Shown: one piece after another, positions 8,229 through 16,689 of the stretch
Layout: every line of letters begins with the position of its first letter
Position numbering within the stretch: position 1 is the stretch's first letter
NCBI GenBank assembly: GCA_014879535.1
Contig: JACSRX010000034.1
Coordinates: 1 to 48,265 of the forward strand
Source of the DNA: Chthoniobacterales bacterium
GTDB lineage: Bacteria > Verrucomicrobiota > Verrucomicrobiia > Chthoniobacterales > JACTMZ01
Reading direction: 5' to 3'
DNA length: 48,265 nt
Translations under genes and position numbers: made by a program
Notes under the pieces: generated by a model
What the model saw: only the letters and a program-made list of their open reading frames with translations
Told to the model about the DNA's origin: nothing
Database searches by the model: none

Positions 8229-9164
8229 ATGTCCGCGCCGTCCGTCCTCCGGTCCGCCGCCCGCTTGGATTGTTTCCAGGTTCTGTGTGCCGCGGCATGC
8301 GTCTTGGTCGTCGGGGTCCTGGCGCTGATCTTCTGGGAAATCCTGCACGGTGCATGGCCTGCGATGAAGAAACTCGGGACGGGGTTCCTCACGGGGACCG
8401 ACTGGGTGCCCCACCGCGGGCGCTTCGGCGTGCTTCCTTTCATCATCGGAACAATCGCCACTTCGTTGATCGCCCTTCTGCTGGCCTTTCCGCCCGGGTT
8501 GGCGATCGCGATTTTTCTGAGCGAGGATTTCCTGCCGCGTCCGGTGCGGCAACTGGTGCGCTTTGTCGTGGAACTGCTCGCCGCCATCCCCAGCGTGGTT
8601 TACGGCCTGTGGGGCATTTTTGTCGTCGTGCCGATGGTGCAGACCGCAGGCACATGGGCTTCGGAGCGCTTCGGTGAGGTTCCGCTTTTTGCAGGCCCGG
8701 CCTACGGCAATTCGCTGATTGCCGCCGGCTTGGTGCTGGCCCTGATGATTCTGCCGACGATCACCGCGATTGCGCGATCCTCGCTGGTCGCCGTGCCGCA
8801 TGCGTTGCGCGAGGGTGCCTATGCGCTGGGGGCCACGCGCTGGGAGGCGATCTTCGGGGTGATTTTGCCCGCGGCCGCGCCCGGGGTGGTGGCGGCGACC
8901 ATCCTCGCCCTCGGGCGGGCGATGGGGGAAACGATGGCGGTCGCCATGCTCATCGGCAACAGCTCGCGCCTGTCCTGGTCGCTGTTTGCGCCCTCCGGAA
9001 CCTTGGCGAGCCTGCTGGCCAATCAATTCGGCGAGGCGGAGGGTCTGCAGATCAGCGCGCTGCTCTACGCGTCGCTCGTGCTCATCGCCTTCACGCTCGC
9101 GGTCAATGCCGCCGGGGAGCTGGTGCTCCGTTACACGGAAAGGAGGACGGCGGGTCTCCGCTGA
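8229..9164 (+). CDS. pstC: Phosphate ABC transporter permease PstC
   Basis: Inner-membrane permease subunit of the high-affinity phosphate importer. ATG 8229 gives 311 residues with about six membrane segments: one near 15-40, and five in the binding-protein-dependent transport domain (about 75-305). The N-terminal segment through the [20 protein letters not shown] periplasmic stretch is typical of PstC. The EAA loop appears as [26 protein letters not shown]. It follows pstS by 16 bp and precedes pstA by 5 bp. An in-frame ATG upstream at 8100 falls inside pstS and would add a hydrophilic extension, so it was rejected. Confidence 0.95.
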   Translation: MSAPSVLRSAARLDCFQVLCAAACVLVVGVLALIFWEILHGAWPAMKKLGTGFLTGTDWVPHRGRFGVLPFIIGTIATSLIALLLAFPPGLAIAIFLSEDFLPRPVRQLVRFVVELLAAIPSVVYGLWGIFVVVPMVQTAGTWASERFGEVPLFAGPAYGNSLIAAGLVLALMILPTITAIARSSLVAVPHALREGAYALGATRWEAIFGVILPAAAPGVVAATILALGRAMGETMAVAMLIGNSSRLSWSLFAPSGTLASLLANQFGEAEGLQISALLYASLVLIAFTLAVNAAGELVLRYTERRTAGLR

Positions 9165-9169
9165 GTGCC

Positions 9170-10063
9170 ATGGACAATCCGGTCACGCACGCCGCGGATT
9201 TCTTCGGGGACAACTCGCCGGACGCGACGAAGGCGATCAGCCGCTCGTTGGGGAACCGCCTGCTCACCGGTCTTTGCATCGGCCTGTCGTTTCTCGCCAT
9301 GGTGCCGCTGGTTTCCATCCTCTGCCTCGTGGTGAAGAACGGGCTGCCGCTGCTGGATTGGTCGGTTTTCACCGAGCTGCCCCCTGCGGCGGGGATGACC
9401 GGCGGAGGATTCGGCAATGCGGCAGTCGGCACGCTGACGATGGTCGGTCTCGGCCTCGCCTTGGCGGCGCCACCCGCCGTGCTTGCCGCCATCTACATCT
9501 GCGAATACGACCCGCGGGGACGCCTGGCCGGGACGGTCCGGTTCGTGGCCAAGCTGCTCACGGGCATCCCGTCGATCATCTGCGGAGTTTTTGCATTTGC
9601 CGCGGTTGTCGTGGTGACCGGAAAGTTCTCGGCTGTTGCGGGCGGTGTGGCGCTGGCGGTGCTGATGCTTCCGACGATTTTGCTCACGGCCGAGCAGGCG
9701 CTGCTCGGGGTGCAGAACACCTACCGCGAGGCGTCCTACGGATTGGGGGCGACGCGGTTCCAGACCGTTTTCCGCGTGGTGCTGCCGGGTGCGCTGCCGG
9801 CCATCATGACCGGCGTGATGCTGGCGGTGGCGCGTGCCGCCGGCGAGACCGCCCCGCTGGTATTCACGGCGCTCTTCAGCCAGTTCTGGGCATCGTCGCT
9901 CATGGAGCCGACGGCTTCCCTTTCCGTGCTGATCTACAATTTCTCGACGATGCCCTTCGAGCATCAGGTCAAAATGGCCTGGACCGCCTCGCTGGTGCTG
10001 GTGCTTCTTGTCACGCTGACGAATGTCACCGCCCAGCTCGTTTTCAGCAGGAGAAGCCCATGA
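9170..10063 (+). CDS. pstA: Phosphate ABC transporter permease PstA
   Basis: Second permease subunit, pairing with PstC in the membrane. 297 residues, with a first membrane segment near 35-60 and the transport domain about 85-290. The EAA loop reads [26 protein letters not shown], and [18 protein letters not shown] follows, as in PstA. The last four bases overlap the pstB start (ATGA), coupling permease and ATPase synthesis. Length and layout are normal. Confidence 0.95.
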   Translation: MDNPVTHAADFFGDNSPDATKAISRSLGNRLLTGLCIGLSFLAMVPLVSILCLVVKNGLPLLDWSVFTELPPAAGMTGGGFGNAAVGTLTMVGLGLALAAPPAVLAAIYICEYDPRGRLAGTVRFVAKLLTGIPSIICGVFAFAAVVVVTGKFSAVAGGVALAVLMLPTILLTAEQALLGVQNTYREASYGLGATRFQTVFRVVLPGALPAIMTGVMLAVARAAGETAPLVFTALFSQFWASSLMEPTASLSVLIYNFSTMPFEHQVKMAWTASLVLVLLVTLTNVTAQLVFSRRSP

Positions 10064-10869
10064 CCACAGACGCCGCACCCACGGAAGCCGTCACCGCGCC
10101 GCCTGCGCCGGGGGCCCCGGACATCATCCGCGTGCGCGACTTCAATTTTTTCTACGGCGCGAACCAAGTGCTGAAAGGCATCAATCTCGACATCCCGGAG
10201 AAGAGGGTCACGGGCTTCATCGGACCGTCCGGTTGCGGGAAGTCCACCCTGCTGCGGAGTTTCAACCGCATGAACGACCTCATCGACGGTGCGCGCCACA
10301 CCGGCGACATCCGGCTGGCGGGGCGGAGCATATACTCCGCGGATCTCGAGGTGATCGCCCTGCGGAGGCTGGTCGGGATGGTTTTCCAGAAATCGAACCC
10401 CTTCGCCAAGACGATATACGAGAATGTCGTTTACGGGCTGAGGATCGCCGGGGTCCGCGACCGGGACACGCTCGACGAAGCCGTCGAGCGGAGCCTGCGC
10501 GGCGCCGCCCTGTGGAACGAGGTGAAGGATCGCCTGAACGACAGCGCGCTCGGGCTGTCAGGCGGACAGATGCAGCGCCTCTGCATTGCCAGGGCGATCG
10601 CCAACCGCCCGAAGATCCTGCTGATGGACGAGCCTTGTTCGGCGCTCGATCCCATCGCCACGATGCGCATCGAGGAGCTTATCGGCGAGTTGAAGTCGGA
10701 ATACACCATCGTCCTTGTCACGCACAACATGCAGCAGGCGACGCGCTGTTCCGATTTCACGGCGTTCTTCTACCTCGGGGACTTGGTGGAGTTCGGAAAA
10801 ACCAATGTCTTGTTCACGAATCCCACGGAGAAGCGCACCGAGGATTACATCACCGGCCGATTCGGTTGA
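10060..10869 (+). CDS. pstB: Phosphate ABC transporter ATP-binding protein
   Basis: Cytoplasmic ATPase that drives phosphate import. 269 residues: a Pro/Ala-rich N-terminal extension (1-22), Walker [10 protein letters not shown] near 60-68, Q-loop [17 protein letters not shown], signature [16 protein letters not shown], Walker [14 protein letters not shown], and the His switch LVTHNM. The SGGQMQR and NPF features are typical of PstB. The gene begins inside the end of pstA and ends 13 bp before the convergent ychF. The usual phoU partner does not follow, so negative control of the Pho system must come from elsewhere on the genome or differ here. Confidence 0.96.
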   Translation: MTTDAAPTEAVTAPPAPGAPDIIRVRDFNFFYGANQVLKGINLDIPEKRVTGFIGPSGCGKSTLLRSFNRMNDLIDGARHTGDIRLAGRSIYSADLEVIALRRLVGMVFQKSNPFAKTIYENVVYGLRIAGVRDRDTLDEAVERSLRGAALWNEVKDRLNDSALGLSGGQMQRLCIARAIANRPKILLMDEPCSALDPIATMRIEELIGELKSEYTIVLVTHNMQQATRCSDFTAFFYLGDLVEFGKTNVLFTNPTEKRTEDYITGRFG

Positions 10870-10882
10870 TCCGGCGGGGGGG

Positions 10883-11983
10883 TCAGACGTTGAAGCGGAA
10901 TTCGATCACGTCACCGTCCTGCACGGTGTAGTCCTTGCCCTCGATGCGGAGTTTGCCCGCTTCGCGGGCCTTGGCTTCCGAACCGAGGGTGATGAGGTCG
11001 CCGAAGGCGATCGTCTGTGCCGCGATGAATCCGCGCTCGAAATCACTGTGGATCACGCCCGCAGCGGCCGGAGCCTTGTCACCGGCGTGGATCGTCCATG
11101 CCCGCGTCTCCTTGGGACCGGTGGTGAGGTAGGTGCGCAGGCCGAGCAGGTGATAAACCGCGCGGATGAGCAGGCTCACGCCGCTGTCCTCGACGCCGAG
11201 ACCGGTGAGGAATTCTCTGGCCTCGTCCGGAGGCAGCTCGGAGAGTTCGCTTTCGATCTGTGCGCTGATCACGACGGCTTCGCTGCCCATGTGGGTCGCG
11301 GCGTATTCCTTCACCGCCTTGATGTGGGCGTTGTCCGCGGCGGCGAGATCGTTCTCACCGACGTTGCAGGCGAAGATCACGGGCTTGCTCGTCAGCAGGA
11401 AAAACTCCCTGAGCAGCTTCTTTTCGTCATCGGCCAGCTCCGCCGTGAGCGCCGGTTTGCCCGCATCGAGGTGGGGGAGGATCTTTTCCGCCAGCGCCAG
11501 CTCGGCCTTGGCGGCCTTGTCGCCGGAGCGTGCGCCTTTCTGCAGCCGCTCGGCGCGCTTTTTCACCGCGGCGAGGTCGGCGAGGATCAGCTCCGTCGTG
11601 ATCACCTCGATGTCGCGCACGGGATCGACGGAACCGGAGACGTGGTGGATGTCGTCGCTCTCGAAGCACCGCACCACCTGCACGATGGCGTCCACCTCGC
11701 GGATGTGGCTGAGGAACTGGTTGCCGAGGCCCTCGCCTTCGCTCGCACCCGCCACGAGCCCCGCGATGTCCACGAACTCGATGGCGGTGGGAATGATCTT
11801 TTCGGACCCGCTCAGTGCGGCGAGTTTCTCCAGCCGCTCGTCGGGGACGTTCACGATGCCGACATTCGGCTCGATCGTGCAGAAGGGGAAGTTGGCCGCC
11901 TGCGCCTTGCGGGTGCGGGTGACGGCGTTGAAGAGGGTGGACTTGCCGACATTGGGCAACCCGACGATTCCGGCCTTGAGCAT
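10883..11983 (-). CDS. ychF: Redox-regulated ATPase / Obg-like GTPase YchF
   Basis: Universally conserved P-loop protein of the Obg family that prefers ATP and binds ribosomes. 366 residues, normal length. G1 is GLPNVGKST at 8-16, switch region CTIEPNVG, G3 DIAGLV with the following GASEGEGLGNQFL, and the non-canonical G4 segment FACNVGENDL. A helical arm near 125-200 and the C-terminal TGS domain (ending DYTVQDGDVIEFRFNV) complete it. Convergent with pstB and divergent from the Nif3-like gene, with 74 bp between the two start codons. Confidence 0.97.
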   Translation of the reverse strand: MLKAGIVGLPNVGKSTLFNAVTRTRKAQAANFPFCTIEPNVGIVNVPDERLEKLAALSGSEKIIPTAIEFVDIAGLVAGASEGEGLGNQFLSHIREVDAIVQVVRCFESDDIHHVSGSVDPVRDIEVITTELILADLAAVKKRAERLQKGARSGDKAAKAELALAEKILPHLDAGKPALTAELADDEKKLLREFFLLTSKPVIFACNVGENDLAAADNAHIKAVKEYAATHMGSEAVVISAQIESELSELPPDEAREFLTGLGVEDSGVSLLIRAVYHLLGLRTYLTTGPKETRAWTIHAGDKAPAAAGVIHSDFERGFIAAQTIAFGDLITLGSEAKAREAGKLRIEGKDYTVQDGDVIEFRFNV

Positions 11984-12057
11984 AGGCGCGGGAAATTAGC
12001 CCCGCGGAGGGTTCATGAAAAACTTTCTTTTCCGGCGGCGGACGGAACAATGTCCGC

Positions 12058-12801
12058 GTGGTCTCCCTCTCCAAGGTCATCGGCTATATGGATCGCCTGC
12101 TCAAACTGGACGAGATCGAGGATTTTCCGGGCGCGCACAACGGGCTTCAGGTGGAGAATGGCGGCCGGGTGACGCGCGTGCTGGCGGCGGTGGACTCCGG
12201 ACTACCGACCCTGCATAAGGCGGCGGTCCAAGGGAAAGGATCGCTGCTTGTGGTCCACCACGGGCTTTTCTGGTCGGGAGTTCAGCCGGTCACGGGAATC
12301 TGGCGCGAGAAACTCGAAATCCTGCGCGCGGCCGACATGGCGCTCTATTCGGCACACCTGCCTCTCGATGCGCACGGCGTGCTTGGCAACAATGTGCTGC
12401 TGGCGAAGGCGGTCGGTTTGCGTGCGTTGAAGCCATTCCTCGGGTTCGGGCGCTGCGGGATGTTTGCCGGTTCACGAGAAGCGCTGGTCCGCGCCGTGGT
12501 CCGGGCCACAGGGCGTCCGCCGCTGGTTTGCGCGGCCGGACCGGCAAAATCCCGCCGCATCGGCGTCGTCACCGGCTCGGGCGGTGACATGGTGGACAAG
12601 GCGGCTGCCGCGGGCGTGGACACCTTCATCACCGGGGAGGGACCGCAGTGGAGCTGGGTTCGCGCCGAGGAACTCGGCATCAATGTGATCTATGCTGGTC
12701 ACTATGCGACCGAGACCTTCGGGGTGAAGGCGCTGGCGGCGCATTTGGCGGCGAAGTTCAGGCTTCCGTGGAAGTTCGTGGACCATCCTGTGCCGTTGTG
12801 A
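12058..12801 (+). CDS. Nif3-like dinuclear metal-centre protein
   Basis: Member of the NIF3/YbgI family, toroidal hexamers with a two-metal site; the biochemical role is uncertain. 247 residues from GTG 12058 (an ATG 8 bp upstream is out of frame). Visible features are the HHGLFW metal motif (about residues 63-68), SAHLPLDAHGVLGNN, and the C-terminal GHYATETFGVKALAAHL with its metal-binding His and Glu. The normal His of the GEGPH segment is Gln here (GEGPQWSW). It overlaps the following glycosylase gene by 4 bp (GTGA), so the two are translationally coupled. Confidence 0.88.
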   Translation: MVSLSKVIGYMDRLLKLDEIEDFPGAHNGLQVENGGRVTRVLAAVDSGLPTLHKAAVQGKGSLLVVHHGLFWSGVQPVTGIWREKLEILRAADMALYSAHLPLDAHGVLGNNVLLAKAVGLRALKPFLGFGRCGMFAGSREALVRAVVRATGRPPLVCAAGPAKSRRIGVVTGSGGDMVDKAAAAGVDTFITGEGPQWSWVRAEELGINVIYAGHYATETFGVKALAAHLAAKFRLPWKFVDHPVPL

Positions 12802-13409
12802 TCCCGCGGGAATTTTTCACGCAACCGCCGGTCGAATGTGCGCGGGCCTTGGTCGGTTGCGAACTCGTGTGGGGGCGTTGCAGCGGGCTGGTGGTCGAAT
12901 GCGAGGCCTATGCGGAGCATGGCGACCCGGCCTGCCACACGTTTTCACGTCCGTCGGCACGAGAGTTCGTCGCCCGTCACCGCGCAGGAGCGGCGTATGT
13001 GTATTTCAACTACGGGATGCATTGGATGCTCAACGTGCTGGTGAAGGGCGATGCGAATGGATTCGTGCTGCTCCGCGCGATCGAGCCGCGGCGCGGGTTG
13101 GCGGCGATGATGAAACGCCGTGGGGGGAGGAGCGGACGGGAGTTGACGGGAGGTCCGGGGCGCTTGGCCGCGGCGCTCGGGGTGACGGGACGCGACCACG
13201 GGAGGGATTTCTGCGTTTCCCCGGGGCGCTGCTTTCTCGCGGGTGACCGCGTGGAAGTGGTGGCTGATGCGCGCATCGGGATTTCCCGAGCCAAGGAACT
13301 GCCGTGGCGTTTTTCCATGGCGGACAGCCCGTTTGTCAGTGTGCCATGGCTTGGAAAAAGAAAACCAAGCCGCGGCTATCAACCGCGGCTTGGTCAAAAA
13401 AGGGAATAA
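12798..13409 (+). CDS. mpg: DNA-3-methyladenine glycosylase (AAG/MPG family)
   Basis: Base-excision-repair enzyme predicted to remove alkylated purines. 203 residues from GTG 12798, which overlaps the Nif3-like stop. The N-terminus IPREFFTQPPVECARALVG and the core VVECEAYAEHGDPACHTF carry the family's catalytic Glu; YVYFNYGMHWMLNVL is the DNA-intercalating strand region; LTGGPGRLAAALGV and a closing ELPWRF...SPFVS follow. The last 16 residues (from GKRKPSRGY) are encoded by DNA that also forms the terminator of the convergent lipoprotein gene, so the tail is probably dictated by that hairpin rather than conserved. Confidence 0.93.
   Translation: MIPREFFTQPPVECARALVGCELVWGRCSGLVVECEAYAEHGDPACHTFSRPSAREFVARHRAGAAYVYFNYGMHWMLNVLVKGDANGFVLLRAIEPRRGLAAMMKRRGGRSGRELTGGPGRLAAALGVTGRDHGRDFCVSPGRCFLAGDRVEVVADARIGISRAKELPWRFSMADSPFVSVPWLGKRKPSRGYQPRLGQKRE
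13354..13394 (-). terminator. Intrinsic terminator of the small lipoprotein gene, inside the mpg 3' end
   Basis: A perfect 12-bp stem (ACCAAGCCGCGG at 13364-13375 pairing with 13383-13394) encloses a 7-nt loop. Read on the minus strand it is followed by TTTTCTTTTT, a good U-tract; on the plus strand it is followed by CAAAAAAG and is not a terminator. It lies 40 bp after the stop of the minus-strand lipoprotein gene and within the mpg coding sequence. Confidence 0.85.
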
Positions 13410-13433
13410 TTCCCCCCTCTAAGAGTCGTCAGA

Positions 13434-13547
13434 TTACTTGCTGTAGCTGACGGGAGCCGGAGCCGGCTTCGGTTTGCTGGCGCAAGCGCCGAGGCTGAGC
13501 GAGGCCGCCGCAACGGCGACGATAGCGATCACTTTAACGATGGTCAT
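13434..13547 (-). CDS. Small lipoprotein, 37 residues
   Basis: A very short gene supported by structure: ATG at 13547, a GGGTGA ribosome-binding sequence just upstream, a hydrophobic segment (VKVIAIVAVAAASLSLG), a lipobox LGAC at about residues 19-22, and a short Lys/Pro/Ala tail ending VSYSK. A perfect intrinsic terminator follows 40 bp downstream. The mature peptide would be only about 16 residues after lipidation at Cys22, like entericidin-class or other tiny outer-membrane lipoproteins, but I recognise no specific family. Function unknown. Confidence 0.75.
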   Translation of the reverse strand: MTIVKVIAIVAVAAASLSLGACASKPKPAPAPVSYSK

Positions 13548-13632
13548 TCTGGAGTCACCCCCTTCTATGCAATATGCAACTCATACTGTGGCTGCCGCGG
13601 CGGCTCCGGACAACGAAAATCTGCCCGAATCG

Positions 13633-14127
13633 TCAAAGGGGAGGCAAAATGCTGACCGGAGTTCCGGGGGAGACCATGTCGTGGAGTGTGATGATGTCGG
13701 AGTTGCGCAGCCGCACGCACCCGTGGCTGGCTGGGGAACCAATCAGGTCCTCCTGGTTGGTTCCGTGAATGTAAACATACCGTGCCATGGTGTTGCTGTT
13801 CTGAGGATCAAGGCCGTCCAAGGTCAAAATCCGGCTCAACACGAGATCCTCGCTGCCTCCCGGGGAGGTGATTTCCCCGGTGTTCTGCCGGGAACGGAAA
13901 ACGGTCCAAGCCGGGGCTCCGTGGCCGATCTTGTCCCGGATGACGAAACGTCCCGTTGGCGTGTGGTAGCTGCCCTCCTCGAAGCCCAGACCGAAGCGGG
14001 AGGTGGACACCGGGAATTCGGCGGCCACGGTGGCGCCGTCCATGACGCGCAGCATCTGTGCCGCCACGTCCACAACGAGTTCGCGGCGTCCGGGTGCCTC
14101 CCTGTGCGTGACATTCTTGATGGCCAT
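13633..14127 (-). CDS. L,D-transpeptidase (YkuD domain)
   Basis: Predicted peptidoglycan cross-linking or lipoprotein-attaching L,D-transpeptidase. From ATG 14127 the protein has 164 residues, nearly all a YkuD domain. The substrate strand is at YVYIHGTNQEDLIG and the catalytic motif is SHGCVRLRNSDI (His and Cys present). The PTGRFVI segment in the middle is also typical. No signal peptide is seen with this start, odd for a periplasmic enzyme. A longer in-frame start up to 14589 adds no hydrophobic leader and would run through asd. Export may depend on a missed signal, or the protein may be cytoplasmic. The start is 24 bp from the divergent asd start. Confidence 0.85.
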   Translation of the reverse strand: MAIKNVTHREAPGRRELVVDVAAQMLRVMDGATVAAEFPVSTSRFGLGFEEGSYHTPTGRFVIRDKIGHGAPAWTVFRSRQNTGEITSPGGSEDLVLSRILTLDGLDPQNSNTMARYVYIHGTNQEDLIGSPASHGCVRLRNSDIITLHDMVSPGTPVSILPPL

Positions 14128-14151
14128 GGATTCCCTGGGTGCTAATATCCA

Positions 14152-15168
14152 ATGTTCCCGATGGGTAGGAGTTACCATGTGGCCATTGCGGGTGCAACCG
14201 GCGCGGTTGGCATCGAGATGCTGCGTGTGCTGGAAAGGCGGGATTTTCCCGTCGGGCGCCTCACGTTGCTGGCCTCGGCGCGGTCCGCAGGCATGACGCT
14301 TGATTTCCGCGGCGAGCCCGTCGGGGTGGCGGAATTGACGCCCGATTCCTTCGCCGGGGTGGATTTTGCACTGTTCAGCGCGGGCGGTTCGATTTCCAAG
14401 GAATTCGCCCCCGCGGCGGTGCGGGCCGGCGCGGTGGTGATCGACAATTCCTCCGCGTTCCGGATGGATCCGGATGTGCCTCTGGTGGTTCCCGAGATCA
14501 ACCCGGAGGCCGCCTCGTCCCACCGCGGCATCATTGCCAACCCGAACTGCACGACGGCGATCACGCTGATGGGGCTGTGGCCCCTGCACCGGGCGTTCGG
14601 TGTGCGGCGTCTCTGGGCTTCAAGTTACCAGGCGGTGTCCGGTTCCGGTGCCAAGGCGATTGCCGAGCTGCGCGCGCAGGTCGAGGCTTTGGCGCGCGGC
14701 GAGGAGCCGCCGAAGGCCGTGTATCCCTGGCAGATCGCCTTCAACGTGATCCCGCAGGTCGATGCGTTCCTCGATTCCGGTTACACCAAGGAGGAGATGA
14801 AGATGGAAAACGAAGGCCGCAAGATCATGGGACTGCCGGGCTTCCGCGCCTCGGTCACCTGCGTGCGCGTGCCGGTCTATCGTGCGCACAGCGTGGCGGT
14901 GAGCGCCGAGTTCGAGAGGCCGGTGTCGGTGATGGAAGCCCGCGCCGCGCTGGAGAGCGCCCCAGGGCTGCGGCTCGTCGATGAACCTTCGCGCCACGGA
15001 TATCCCGTGCCGCTCCATGTGGCAGGTCAGGATGATTGCGAGATCGGGCGCATCCGGTTCGACTGCGCGATGGAGAACGGCCTGTCGTTCTGGATCTGCG
15101 GCGACCAACTGCTCAAAGGCGCCGCCCTCAACGCGGTGCAGATCGCGGAGTTGCTCGCGGTGGATTGA
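14152..15168 (+). CDS. asd: Aspartate-semialdehyde dehydrogenase
   Basis: NADPH-dependent reduction of aspartyl phosphate to aspartate semialdehyde, feeding lysine/diaminopimelate, methionine and threonine synthesis. 338 residues, normal length. The Rossmann motif is GATGAVG (14-20), the catalytic Cys lies in IANPNCTT (about residue 130), SSYQAVSGSG follows, and the catalytic His lies in VYRAHSVAV. Two ATGs are possible, 14152 and 14161; both keep the MGRSYHVAIAG beginning. The divergent L,D-transpeptidase starts only 24 bp away, so at least one promoter must lie inside the neighbouring gene. The pairing is sensible: diaminopimelate is the residue cross-linked by L,D-transpeptidases. Confidence 0.96.
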   Translation: MFPMGRSYHVAIAGATGAVGIEMLRVLERRDFPVGRLTLLASARSAGMTLDFRGEPVGVAELTPDSFAGVDFALFSAGGSISKEFAPAAVRAGAVVIDNSSAFRMDPDVPLVVPEINPEAASSHRGIIANPNCTTAITLMGLWPLHRAFGVRRLWASSYQAVSGSGAKAIAELRAQVEALARGEEPPKAVYPWQIAFNVIPQVDAFLDSGYTKEEMKMENEGRKIMGLPGFRASVTCVRVPVYRAHSVAVSAEFERPVSVMEARAALESAPGLRLVDEPSRHGYPVPLHVAGQDDCEIGRIRFDCAMENGLSFWICGDQLLKGAALNAVQIAELLAVD

Positions 15169-15214
15169 GCAGCCGCATCCTCCGGCGCCGGGAGATTTTC
15201 CGCTGCCTGAGGGT

Positions 15215-15967
15215 TTACGGCCGGCTCTTTTCCATGGCGGCGAGGAGGGTGTCGAAGGTGGTGGACGGGATCTGCAGGAGGCCGGAGAAGGGTTTGTCCA
15301 ACTCGAGGATGAGGAAGATCGCCCCGGTCACGCTGAGGGCGCAGGCCGCGAGGACGAGATTGGTGGAGAGGTTACCCGGGGCGAGGACGCTGAAGGTGAG
15401 GAGCATGACGGACAGCCAGAACACGACGACGCTCAGCAGGGGCCAGGAGATGGCGGAGGCCGATTGGGCGTGGAGCGTGGCGATTTGCTGACCCATCTGC
15501 GCCGCCTCGGACAGCGCGCGGGCCTTGAGATCCTCCTGCACGGGTGTCCGGGGGGCGAGGTGATGGATTGCCAGATAGAGTCCGTTGCTGCGGTAGGATC
15601 CGTAGGTGGAGGAAGGCTTGGGCGACCAGAGGCGTTGCTTGAGCAGTTGCACCTGGGTGAGCAACTCGGCGCGCGCCTCGTCGGCATCGGGTCCGTAGGC
15701 TTCGAGCACGCGGTCGAGGAATTCGATCTGGGAGGTGAGTTGGACAACCTCCCCCCGCTCCGCGTCGAAGGACCCCTTGGTCGAACTGAGGAGCAAACCC
15801 AGCACGAGGGCACTCATGGTCGCAACGAGACCGATGGCCATCTTGATGGCGTCGCGGCTTTCCGCGGTGACGTGGTGGTCGGGAAGCTTCGTGCGCAGGA
15901 GTCGTCCGACGAAGACTGAGGCAAGCAGGATGGCCAGGACGATGAGCGAGGCGAGTTCGAGGTTCAT
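15215..15967 (-). CDS. Membrane protein of the DUF4239 (bestrophin-like) type
   Basis: Encodes 250 residues with two N-terminal membrane segments (about 5-22 and 43-62, the second IGLVATMSALVLGLLLSSTKGSF), a long soluble helical region (70-180), and two further membrane segments (about 182-205 and 210-230). This 2+2 pattern with the ALVLGLLLSSTK signature is that of DUF4239 proteins, distantly related to bestrophin channels; no function is proven. The start overlaps the stop of rsmI by 3 bp, so it is translated with rsmI as the last gene of a four-gene leftward run. Confidence 0.75.
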   Translation of the reverse strand: MNLELASLIVLAILLASVFVGRLLRTKLPDHHVTAESRDAIKMAIGLVATMSALVLGLLLSSTKGSFDAERGEVVQLTSQIEFLDRVLEAYGPDADEARAELLTQVQLLKQRLWSPKPSSTYGSYRSNGLYLAIHHLAPRTPVQEDLKARALSEAAQMGQQIATLHAQSASAISWPLLSVVVFWLSVMLLTFSVLAPGNLSTNLVLAACALSVTGAIFLILELDKPFSGLLQIPSTTFDTLLAAMEKSRP

Positions 15968-16689
15968 GGGGTTGGCATGTTCGCTGAAGACGCGTCCGCC
16001 CCGCCGACAAGGAGGCAGATTTCGCCACGTGGCGGTGATTTGGCGGCGGCGGCGGCAAGATCGGCGGCGGAGCCACGTCGGTATTCCTCGAATTTCTTGC
16101 TGATCTCACGGGCCACGCAGACGGGGCGTGTGGGGGCGAGTTCGGCGAGGACTTCGAGGGAGCGGAGAATGCGGTGGGGGGATTCGAAGAAGATACTGGT
16201 TTCGCGGCGCTCGATGGCGGCGGCGAGGGTGCTGCGACGGCGGCCGGATTTGACCGGAAGGAAACCGCCGAAGTAGAATTCGTGGAGCGGCAGGCCCGAA
16301 CCGACGAGGGATGGCAGGATGGAGGAAGGTCCGGGCAGAACGGTGAACTCGATTCCACGCTCGATGCATGTGCGGACGATGCGGAACCCCGGGTCGGAGA
16401 TGCCGGGGGTGCCCGCATCGGTGAGCATGGCGATCTGTTCCCCGGCACCCGCACGTGCGGCCAGCTCTGCGGAGCGTGCGGCTTCATTGTGCTCGTGCAG
16501 GCTGACGAGCGGACGGTGGATGCCGTGGTGGTGGAGCAGGATGCCTGCGTGGCGGGTATCCTCGGCGGCAATCACGTCCGCCTCGCGCAACACGCGCAGG
16601 GCCCGCAGGGTGATGTCCTCGAGGTTCCCGACGGGCGTGGGGACGAGGGTGAGCAAGCGGTTAGAATCCTTCGCTGAGGCGGCTGGCAA
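15964..16689 (-). CDS. rsmI: 16S rRNA (cytidine-1402-2'-O)-methyltransferase
   Basis: SAM-dependent enzyme that 2'-O-methylates C1402 in the ribosomal decoding centre. Up to 241 residues. Family features are LVPTPVGNLEDITLRAL near the N-terminus, IAAEDTRHAG, SLHEHNE, LTDAGTPGISDPG, and the LPGPSSILPSLVGSGLP segment, as in tetrapyrrole-methylase-fold enzymes. The long start (ATG 16689) overlaps lptE by 29 bp. A TTG at 16656-16654 right after the lptE stop would give MLTLVPTPVGN, which fits the usual RsmI N-terminus better. Family assignment is firm; the start is not. Confidence 0.93.
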   Translation of the reverse strand: MPAASAKDSNRLLTLVPTPVGNLEDITLRALRVLREADVIAAEDTRHAGILLHHHGIHRPLVSLHEHNEAARSAELAARAGAGEQIAMLTDAGTPGISDPGFRIVRTCIERGIEFTVLPGPSSILPSLVGSGLPLHEFYFGGFLPVKSGRRRSTLAAAIERRETSIFFESPHRILRSLEVLAELAPTRPVCVAREISKKFEEYRRGSAADLAAAAAKSPPRGEICLLVGGADASSANMPTP

